Source: RYN-230 sp963829725 (GTDB taxonomy: Bacteria > Actinomycetota > Actinomycetes > Streptosporangiales > Streptosporangiaceae). Taken from it: 64,000 bases of DNA. Every line of letters starts with the position of its first letter. The first letter of the stretch is position 1. The position numbers and the translations under genes are program-made. Positions 50,989 to 57,603 of this stretch are shown here, piece by piece. The notes beneath the pieces were generated by a model. The model did not search any database. It was given only the letters and a program-made list of their open reading frames with translations, and was not told the origin of the DNA. The stretch is taken from the NCBI GenBank assembly GCA_963829725.1, contig CAWHJW010000003.1:1-64000 (forward strand). The letters are read 5' to 3'.

Positions 50989-52484
50989 GTCCCGGCCGCC
51001 GGGATCACCGTGTACTCGCCCAGGTTGACCCGGCGGGTCGCGCGGCGGAACTGCCGGACCGAGCCGGGCCACAGCGTCGGGTTCCGGCCCGCGGCGTTGA
51101 GGTACCAGCTCTGGCACCCGCCGGTGGCCCACACCGTGGTCCGCATCCGCCGCTCGATGCCCGCCTGCCAGTGCCGCTGGGCATCCGGCCGGGCGTCCAG
51201 CGCCGCCGCGCCGAGGCGGCCCAGGGCGCCCAGGTAGTCCAGGACGTAGTCGAGCTGGGCCTCGATGATGTGGATGAGGGAGTTGTGGCCCAGGCCGGTG
51301 TTCGGCCCGATGAGCAGGCACAGGTTGGGGAACCCGGCCACCGTGGTGCCGCGCAGCGCCTGCCGGTCCTGCCCCCACGCCTCAGCCAGCGTCACGCCGC
51401 CCGCGCCGCGCACCAGCCGGGCCAGGGGCATATCGATCACGTGGAACCCGGTGGCGAAGATGAGCACGTCGGCGTCCCGGGCGGTGCCGTCCTGGGCGAC
51501 CAGGGTAGCGCCGTCCACCTTAGCCAGCCCGGCCGCGACCAGTTCGGTGTTCGGCCTGGTGAGGGCGGGATAGAAGTCGTTGGACAGCAGCACCCGCTTG
51601 CAGCCCATGACATAGGGCGGGGTCAGCTTGGCCCGCAATTCCGGGTCTGGCACGGACGCCGCCAGGTGCCGCTGCGCGATCCGCTGGGCGGCCCGGAGCA
51701 GCCCGGGCTGCCGGACGAACGCCACGGCCAGCGATTCGCGGGCGGTGTCCAGGCCGAGCCGCACCATCCGCTGGGCCAGCGGGACCCGCCGGTACAGCGT
51801 CTTCTCCAGCTCGCTGATCCGGCGGTCGCGCCGCGGCATGACCCAGGCCGGAGTCCGCTGGAACAGGGTCAGCCGGCTGACGGCCGGCTGGATGGCCGGC
51901 ACGATCTGGATGGCCGAGGCGCCGGTGCCGACCACCGCGACCCGCCGGCCGTCCAGCCGCGCCTGGTGATTCCAGCGGGCCGAGTGAAACACCTCGCCCG
52001 GGAACGTGCCCAGCCCCGGGATGTCCGGCAGCGCGGGCTCGGACAATGGCCCCGGGCCGGCAATGACCACGTCGGCGGCCAGGTCACCACGGGACGTGCG
52101 CAGCCGCCAGCACGCCGCCGTACCGTCCCAGCAGGCCTCCGTCACCTCCGTGTTCAGGTGGAGGTGAGTGGCCAGAGCGTGCCGTTCGGTTATGTGGTTG
52201 AGATAGGACCAGATCTCGGGCTGCCGGGAGAAGCTGTGTGACCAGCCTGGATTCGGCGCAAATGAGTACGAGTACAGGTGCGAGGGGATGTCGCAGGCGC
52301 AGCCCGGGTAGGTGTTGTCCCGCCAGGTCCCGCCGGCGGCGCGCGCCCGCTCCAGGATGACGAAGTCGGTCAGGCCGGGCTGGCGGAGCCGCACGCCGGC
52401 GCCGATGCCGGCGAGACCGGCGCCGATCACGGCCACCCGGACGCGGGCGGGCAGCGGCGACGGGCCCGCGGTGGCCGCGCTCAC
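50985..52484 (-). CDS. Flavin-containing Baeyer-Villiger-type monooxygenase
   Basis: 499 residues from GTG 52484, overlapping the TetR stop. FAD motif GAGLAG at 21-26, GGTWRDNTYPGCACDIPSHL, the Baeyer-Villiger fingerprint F-x-G-x-x-x-H-x-x-x-W at 161-171, the NADPH motif GTGASA at about 186-191 and FATGFHV. Inserts oxygen into ketones or oxidises long-chain substrates in the cytoplasm. Close in plan to MymA/EthA-type enzymes. Co-transcribed with TetR upstream and hydrolase and SDR downstream. Confidence 0.93.
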   Translation of the reverse strand: MSAATAGPSPLPARVRVAVIGAGLAGIGAGVRLRQPGLTDFVILERARAAGGTWRDNTYPGCACDIPSHLYSYSFAPNPGWSHSFSRQPEIWSYLNHITERHALATHLHLNTEVTEACWDGTAACWRLRTSRGDLAADVVIAGPGPLSEPALPDIPGLGTFPGEVFHSARWNHQARLDGRRVAVVGTGASAIQIVPAIQPAVSRLTLFQRTPAWVMPRRDRRISELEKTLYRRVPLAQRMVRLGLDTARESLAVAFVRQPGLLRAAQRIAQRHLAASVPDPELRAKLTPPYVMGCKRVLLSNDFYPALTRPNTELVAAGLAKVDGATLVAQDGTARDADVLIFATGFHVIDMPLARLVRGAGGVTLAEAWGQDRQALRGTTVAGFPNLCLLIGPNTGLGHNSLIHIIEAQLDYVLDYLGALGRLGAAALDARPDAQRHWQAGIERRMRTTVWATGGCQSWYLNAAGRNPTLWPGSVRQFRRATRRVNLGEYTVIPAAGT

Positions 52485-53218
52485 CGGAGCCGCCGGGGCG
52501 CGGCCAGGCCGCCGGGGCGCACGCTCAGCACCGGCCGCGGGACGGGCACCGGGCGGTCCGGGTCGGCGGCGATCCCGGCGTCGCGGAGCACCCCGGTCAG
52601 CGCCCACCAGATGAGCTGGCTGACATACTCGGTGACCTGCGCCCGGCTCATCGAGCGCCGGCTCAGCCACCATTCCCCGGTGCTCTGCACCAGCCCGGTG
52701 ATCCCGAAGGCCCAGGGCTCGGCGGCCCCCGAGTCCAGGCCGTAGGCCCGCAGGTAGTCGCCGTACACCGCGGTCAGCGTGGTGGCGATGAGCTCCTTCT
52801 GCCGGGCGATCAGGCCGGGGCCGCCCGCACCGTCCCCGGCGCCATGCCGGGCCAGCAGCCAGTACAGGCCGGGGTGCTCGTCGATGATGGCGAAGTAGGC
52901 GCCCACCCCGTCCCGGATCCGGGCCATGGCGGGGCCGCCCGCGGTCAGGGCGGGCTCCAGCCGTTCCCGCAGCAGCCCCGAGGCGTACTCGCCCAGGGCC
53001 TGGATCAGCGCCGCCTTGTCCGCGAAGTACCGGTACAGCACGGGCTTGGTCACGCCCGCCTCGGCGGCGACCGCGCCCATCGGCAGGTCCGGCCCGGTGT
53101 CCCGGAGTACCCGCAGGGCCGCGGCCACGAACTCCTGCCGTCGCCGGGCCCGGTGCGCGGTCCACCGGTCCCGGCGGGCGTCGGCGGGCCGGCGGGGAGC
53201 CGGTTGGGACGATGACAT
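52481..53218 (-). CDS. TetR-family regulator
   Basis: 245 residues. HTH at about 28-75: QEFVAAALRVLRDTG, MGAVAAEAGVTKPVLYRYFA and DKAALIQALGEY. The C-terminal domain has EHPGLYWLLARHG, as in regulators of lipid or ketone oxidation genes. It heads the operon with the monooxygenase; a perfect palindrome 21 bp upstream (53239-53261) is its probable operator. Confidence 0.92.
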   Translation of the reverse strand: MSSSQPAPRRPADARRDRWTAHRARRRQEFVAAALRVLRDTGPDLPMGAVAAEAGVTKPVLYRYFADKAALIQALGEYASGLLRERLEPALTAGGPAMARIRDGVGAYFAIIDEHPGLYWLLARHGAGDGAGGPGLIARQKELIATTLTAVYGDYLRAYGLDSGAAEPWAFGITGLVQSTGEWWLSRRSMSRAQVTEYVSQLIWWALTGVLRDAGIAADPDRPVPVPRPVLSVRPGGLAAPRRLR

Positions 53219-53238
53219 ACCAGGATGCTACCAATAGT

Positions 53239-53261
53239 AACTGTTACTTCAAGTAACAGTT
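53239..53261. promoter_or_regulatory. Perfect palindromic operator
   Basis: AACTGTTACTT-C-AAGTAACAGTT, 11-bp arms around one base, 21 bp before the TetR start. The ACTGTTAC/GTAACAGT type and its AT-rich content in a GC-rich genome mark it as an operator that also covers the promoter. Probable TetR self-regulation. Confidence 0.8.
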
Positions 53262-53328
53262 TCCTGGTGCTGTCCACGCCCGGGCCCCGCCACGTCCGGG
53301 AGGGCGCTCCCGGCTGCCATCGCGACGT

Positions 53329-53348
53329 CTATCTCATTAGTGAGATAG
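53329..53348. promoter_or_regulatory. 8-bp inverted repeat upstream of the HTH/ClpP-like genes
   Basis: CTATCTCA-TTAG-TGAGATAG. AT-rich island about 230 bp before the HTH gene start. The 53349-53576 stretch after it has no supported gene, although short frames are open. Possible binding site for the HTH protein. Confidence 0.5.
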
Positions 53349-53576
53349 CATTGATGGTGTGGACGGTTCTGCTGACCAGCGGCGGCCCCGGCGGCCGACT
53401 GGGTTCGTGGCGCCGCTGCCGCGGCCAGACGGCCCTGGGCCTGGGCTTACCGGTCCGGACTTGGCGGACCCGGTAATGATCAGCCCGGGTGGGCCGCCCC
53501 GGAGCCCGATGGCTGAGCGGGGGCCGGCGGGGCCGGGGGGCCGCGCGATGCCGGCCCGGATGAGGACGGCCTGCCG

Positions 53577-53846
53577 GTGCTGCCCGGGTTCCGGGAGATG
53601 GCCCTGCGCCGGATGGCGGGGGAGCGGCGGCGGATGGTCGCCGAGCTGACCGCCCGGCGGCAGGCCGCCGGGCTCTCCCAGACTCAGGTGGCCGCGTGGA
53701 TGGGCACGTCGCAGTCGTCCGTCGCCCGGATCGAGGCGGGCCACGGCGACGTGCGCGCGACCACGCTGGAGCGTTACGCGGCGGCGGTTGGCAGCCAGCT
53801 GAGCTGGCAGTTGTCCGGCGATCTCACCCCGGGAGGAATCTGGTGA
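53577..53846 (+). CDS. XRE-family HTH regulator
   Basis: 89 residues from GTG 53577; the frame is closed by a stop at 53514, so it cannot be much longer. Cro/C1-type HTH: MVAELTARRQAAGLSQTQVA, then MGTSQSSVARIEAGHGDV, LERYAAAVGSQL. Its stop overlaps the GTG of the ClpP-like gene (GTGA 53843-53846). HigA-like in size, but the partner is not a HigB toxin. It probably controls its own operon through the palindrome at 53329. Confidence 0.82.
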   Translation: MLPGFREMALRRMAGERRRMVAELTARRQAAGLSQTQVAAWMGTSQSSVARIEAGHGDVRATTLERYAAAVGSQLSWQLSGDLTPGGIW

Positions 53847-54658
53847 GCAGGCCGCAGGCTGAGCCGAGAACGTCGGCGCGATCCCCGCACGGCTCGTTCC
53901 CGCCCGGGCCGCCCGGCCCAGGGCGGCGTCCGGATGAGCCGCCGCGACGGCCGCCGCTGCCCGGCCACCCCGCAGTCCCAGGGCCGCCGGACGTCCCCGG
54001 CGTGCCGGGCCGTCCGGGCCGTCCGGGCCGGCCGCAGCCGCCCGCCACCCCGCCTTCCTACCCGGCCACCTCCCCCGCCCGGGGCTGGGTGGCCGACCAG
54101 GGAGCCTGGCCCGGTGCGCTGTACCAGCGGCTGTTGGAACGGCGGATCGTGCTGGCGTCCGGCCGGCTGGACACCGGGGCCGCGACCATGCTGAGCGCCC
54201 AGCTGCTCACCCTGGACGCCGAGGGGGACCAGCCGGTCCGGCTGGAGCTGCAGGGCCTGGAGGCGGAGCTCTCCGCTGCGCTGACCGTGATGGGCGTGCT
54301 CGACGTGTTGCGCGCGCCGGTGACCGGGTACGTGGCCGGCCAGCTCAGCGGGGCCGCGCTCGGCGTGCTGGCCGCCTGCCCGCGCCGGCTGGCCTACCCC
54401 AGTGCTGTGCTGGCGCTGGCCGAGCCGAAGCTGAGCCTGGACGGCACCGCCAGCGAGGTGTCCATCCAGGAGGAACAGATCCGGGCGATGCTGGACTCGC
54501 TGTACATCCGGCTGGCCGAGGTGACCGGCCAGGAGGTGGACAGGGTCCGGGAGGATGCCCGGCATGGTCGGTTCTTCACCGTCCCCGACGCGGTCAGCTA
54601 CGGGCTGATCGAGGGTGAGGCCAGCGCGGAGTCCAGGCCGCGGACCGGATTCCACTGA
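53843..54658 (+). CDS. ClpP-like protein without catalytic triad
   Basis: 271 residues from GTG 53843 with GGGAGGA six bases upstream. Residues 1-75 are Pro/Arg/Gly-rich and disordered. Residues about 95-260 follow the ClpP fold: LYQRLLERRIVLASGRLDTG, then LELQGLEAELSAALTVMGVL, VTGYVAGQLSGAALGVLAAC and FFTVPDAVSYGLIEG at the end. Aligned by eye to E. coli ClpP, the catalytic Ser is Gly, the His is Ala and the Asp is Gly. It should therefore assemble like ClpP but not cut peptide. Translationally coupled to the HTH gene; a methyltransferase follows after 10 bp. Role unknown: regulator or scaffold of Clp complexes is possible. Confidence 0.82.
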   Translation: MSRPQAEPRTSARSPHGSFPPGPPGPGRRPDEPPRRPPLPGHPAVPGPPDVPGVPGRPGRPGRPQPPATPPSYPATSPARGWVADQGAWPGALYQRLLERRIVLASGRLDTGAATMLSAQLLTLDAEGDQPVRLELQGLEAELSAALTVMGVLDVLRAPVTGYVAGQLSGAALGVLAACPRRLAYPSAVLALAEPKLSLDGTASEVSIQEEQIRAMLDSLYIRLAEVTGQEVDRVREDARHGRFFTVPDAVSYGLIEGEASAESRPRTGFH

Positions 54659-54668
54659 TACTGAGACG

Positions 54669-55412
54669 GTGGCACCACTGACCGGGCCGGGCGGCGCCCG
54701 GCTCCGGGAGGGCGCAGGCACGCAGGACGGCCCCGCGTTCATCCGGTCCCAGACCCAGCTCACCCCGGTGCCGCTGGTCCCCGAGATCAGGCTGCACGTC
54801 GCCGCCGACGCCTTCGACCTGTGGGAGCGGACCGAGCAGCAGGCCGGCCGGGAACGGCTGCCGCCGCCGTTCTGGGGGTTCCCCTGGGCGGGCGGGCAGG
54901 CGCTCGCCCGGTACGTGCTCGATAACCCGGGGACCGTGCGCCACCGCAGCGTGCTGGATATCGCCTCCGGCTCCGGCCTGGTGGCGATCGCGGCCTGGCA
55001 GGCGGGCGCGGCGGCCGTGACCGCCAGTGAGATAGACCCGCTCGCCGCGGCCGCGATCACGCTGAACTGCGTGGCGAACGAGGTCCACCCCGCCGCCATC
55101 GTCGGTGACGTGCTGGGCGGGGAGTTGGCGAGCGGCGGCGTGGCGGGCGGGGAGGTGGCGAGCCGCGGCGTGGCGGGCGGGGCGGAGGTGGTGCTGGCCG
55201 GGGATGCGTTCTACGAGCGATCCCTGGCCGGGCTGCTGCTGCCGTTCCTGCGGCGGTGCCGGGCGGCGGGCTCCCTGGTGCTCGTCGGTGACCCGGGCCG
55301 GGCGTACCTGCCCCGGGACCTGTTCGACCGGGTAGCCAGCTACCAGGTCCCGGTGTCGCGGGTCCTGGAGAACGCCAGCCTCAAGGAGACCACGGTGTGG
55401 CGGCTCCGCTGA
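54669..55412 (+). CDS. Class I SAM methyltransferase, PrmA/ETFB-KMT-like
   Basis: 247 residues from GTG 54669, 10 bp after the ClpP-like gene. PPPFWGFPWAGGQALARYVL and VLDIASGSGLVAIAA (motif I), SEIDPLAAAAITLN, then LAGDAFYE as motif IV. This is the pattern of the small protein-methyltransferase group (PrmA, ETFB lysine and nicotinamide N-methyltransferase-like). Residues about 155-175 hold a tandem insert GGELASGGVAGGEVASRGVAGG-like in which a 27-nt unit is repeated, probably a slippage product. Co-transcribed with the HTH-ClpP pair, so a Clp-related protein could be its substrate (inference). Confidence 0.83.
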   Translation: MAPLTGPGGARLREGAGTQDGPAFIRSQTQLTPVPLVPEIRLHVAADAFDLWERTEQQAGRERLPPPFWGFPWAGGQALARYVLDNPGTVRHRSVLDIASGSGLVAIAAWQAGAAAVTASEIDPLAAAAITLNCVANEVHPAAIVGDVLGGELASGGVAGGEVASRGVAGGAEVVLAGDAFYERSLAGLLLPFLRRCRAAGSLVLVGDPGRAYLPRDLFDRVASYQVPVSRVLENASLKETTVWRLR

Positions 55413-55538
55413 GAAGCCAGCCGCCGCGGCTGCCCACGGTCGGCCGGCGGCTGGCGGCCAGCCATCGGCCGACCGTGGGCCGGTCAGCCGGCGCCCAGCG
55501 GAGGGGCGGGTCAGGCGGGCGCCCAGCGGAGGGGCGGG

Positions 55539-56567
55539 TCAGGCGGTGGCTGGGGGGCGGGCCGGCCCGGTGCCGGCGCCCGCGCCGGTCAGCTCCACCG
55601 GGCCGGCGATCTCGGCGAGATCCTTGTCGTCCAGCAGCAGGCTGCCGGCCGCGATCCAGCCGTCCACCTGCTCCGGGCTGCGCGCGCCGACGATCGCGCC
55701 GCTGACCCCGGGGAAGGCCAGGGTCCAGGCCACGGCCACCGCGCCGGTGCTCACGCCGAGGCGCTCGGCGGCGGGGCGGAGGGCGTCGGCCAGGGCCAGG
55801 TTGCGGCGGAGGCCGTCCCCGGTGAAGTCGGAGCTCCGGCTGCGCCAGTCACCGTCGCCCAGCCGGGCCGCCCGCTCTGCGGTGAACGACCCGGTGAGCA
55901 GGCCGGACGCCATCGGGCTGTACACGATCACCCCGGTGCCGTGGGCCGCGCACCAGGGCAGGAGCTCCGCCGCGGCGTCCCGGTGGATCAGGCTGAACTT
56001 GGGCTGGAGCGAATCGACGTGCCCGAGCCGCTCGGCCTCGGCCAGCTGGGCGGCGTTGTGGTTGGACAGCCCGGCCGCCCGGATCTTGCCTTCGGCGCGC
56101 AGGTCCAGGAAGGCCTGCCAGTACTCCTCCAGCGGGGTCCCGTCCTGGGCCGGCCAGTGCAGCTGGTACAGGTCGATCCGGTCCACCTGCAGACGGCGCA
56201 ATGAGGCCTCCACCTCATGGCGCAGGCTGGCCGGGCTGCCAACCCGGCGTGGCGCCTTGGACCGGTCCGAGGAATCCCAGACCAGGCCGCCCTTGGTGAA
56301 GACGTAGGGCCGGTCGGCCTCCGGCAGGCCGCGCAGGGCCCGGGCGACGACCTCCTCAGAGTGGCCCAGGCCGTACACGGCCGCGGTGTCCACCCAGTTG
56401 ATCCCGGACTCCACCGCGTGCCGGATGGCCGCCACAGAGTCGGCATCGTCCTGGTCACCCCAGGCGAATGTCCAGCCCCCGCCGCCGATGGCCCAGGCGC
56501 CGAAGCCGACCCGGGTGATGGTCATGTCCGTCTGCCCGAAGGGCACCTTTGTCAGCGTCTCGTTCAT
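55539..56567 (-). CDS. Aldo/keto reductase
   Basis: 342 residues from ATG 56567 (MNETLTKVPFG). AKR features: GFGAWAIGGGGW, catalytic Asp/Tyr in WVDTAAVYGLGHSE, Lys in YVFTKGG, DLYQLHWP with the His, SNHNAAQL and IVGARSPEQV binding NADPH. Cytoplasmic reductase of aldehydes or ketones. Divergent from the LysR regulator across 79 bp, so it is the likely target of that regulator. Confidence 0.93.
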   Translation of the reverse strand: MNETLTKVPFGQTDMTITRVGFGAWAIGGGGWTFAWGDQDDADSVAAIRHAVESGINWVDTAAVYGLGHSEEVVARALRGLPEADRPYVFTKGGLVWDSSDRSKAPRRVGSPASLRHEVEASLRRLQVDRIDLYQLHWPAQDGTPLEEYWQAFLDLRAEGKIRAAGLSNHNAAQLAEAERLGHVDSLQPKFSLIHRDAAAELLPWCAAHGTGVIVYSPMASGLLTGSFTAERAARLGDGDWRSRSSDFTGDGLRRNLALADALRPAAERLGVSTGAVAVAWTLAFPGVSGAIVGARSPEQVDGWIAAGSLLLDDKDLAEIAGPVELTGAGAGTGPARPPATA

Positions 56568-56646
56568 GGCCTCTATGCTCGTGCAGCGAACGTTCATTTG
56601 TCCAACAGCTAGAACTGATGGCTTTGTGCTTTAGGATTGCATAATC
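56568..56646. promoter_or_regulatory. Divergent promoter region with LysR-type box
   Basis: 79 bp between the aldo/keto reductase and LysR starts. TGCTTTAGGATTGCA (56627-56641) is an inverted TGC-N9-GCA, close to the T-N11-A form of LysR sites, and overlaps the LysR translation start region. Confidence 0.45.
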
Positions 56647-57603
56647 ATGGAACTGCGCCAGCTCGAGCACTTCGTCGCGGTGGCCGAGGAAAGCCACTTC
56701 ACCCACGCGGCCGAACTGCTGCAGATCTCCCAGTCCGGGTTGTCCGCGTCGATCCGGGCCCTGGAAGCCGAGCTGGGCACGCCGCTGTTCGTCCGCAGCA
56801 CAAGGCGGGTCGAGCTGACTGAGGCGGGACGGGTGCTGCTCGCCGAGTCGCACCGCACCCTGGCCAGCGTGGCCGCCGCGCAGGATGCGGTGGCCGCCGT
56901 GCGCGGCTTGCTGCGCGGCACGCTGAGCGTGGGCGGCGAGCAGTGCCTGGGGGTGGTTGACCTGCCGGCCCAGCTGGCCAGATTCCGGGCCGCCCATCCG
57001 GGGGTGGAGATCAGGCTGCGCTTCGGCGGCTCCGCCCAGCTGATCGACCTGCTCGCGGCGGGCCGGCTCGACGTGGCCCTGGTCGCCGTGACCGGGCCGG
57101 CCCCGCGCGGAGTGGACCTGACCCCGCTGGCGGCTGAGCCCCTGGTCGTGCTGTGCCACCCGGACCACGACCTGGCCCGGCAGCGGGAGGTGGACCTGGA
57201 GGCACTGCACGGGCTCACCTTCGTCGGCTTCCAGCCCGACTGGGCGGCCCGGGTGCTGGCCGACCGGGCGTTCGCCGCCGCCGGGCTGCCGCACCGGGTC
57301 GAGCTCGAGGTGAACGACGTGCACACCCTGCTCGACCTGGTCGGCCACAACCTCGGGATGGCGATCGTGCCCCGGCCGATCGCGGCCAAGAAGCAGCACA
57401 CGCTGCACATCGCGGCGCTGCGCGGCGACCTGCCGTCGTGGCAGGTGGCCGCGGCCGCGTCGGAGAACCCGAGCCCGGCCGCGCGGGCCCTGCTGGCCCA
57501 GCTCACCCAGGCCGGCGCAGACCAGCACCGCGGGGGTAAGCCCGGCCGCGCGGGTCAGGGCAGCTGGCCCGCCCGGTCCCGGGCCGCGGCCACCACGGCC
57601 TGA
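56647..57603 (+). CDS. LysR-family transcriptional regulator
   Basis: 318 residues. HTH residues 1-60: MELRQLEHFVAVAEESHFTH, AAELLQISQSGLSASIRALE, FVRSTRRVELTEAG. C-terminal co-inducer domain with GGSAQLIDLLAAGRLDVALV and LLDLVGHNLGMAIVPRPIA. It divergently faces the aldo/keto reductase and probably controls it. The last 16 codons overlap the end of hypF on the other strand by 49 bp; the tail is Arg/Gly/Ala-rich and unlike the family, so the stop may have shifted. Confidence 0.92.
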   Translation: MELRQLEHFVAVAEESHFTHAAELLQISQSGLSASIRALEAELGTPLFVRSTRRVELTEAGRVLLAESHRTLASVAAAQDAVAAVRGLLRGTLSVGGEQCLGVVDLPAQLARFRAAHPGVEIRLRFGGSAQLIDLLAAGRLDVALVAVTGPAPRGVDLTPLAAEPLVVLCHPDHDLARQREVDLEALHGLTFVGFQPDWAARVLADRAFAAAGLPHRVELEVNDVHTLLDLVGHNLGMAIVPRPIAAKKQHTLHIAALRGDLPSWQVAAAASENPSPAARALLAQLTQAGADQHRGGKPGRAGQGSWPARSRAAATTA

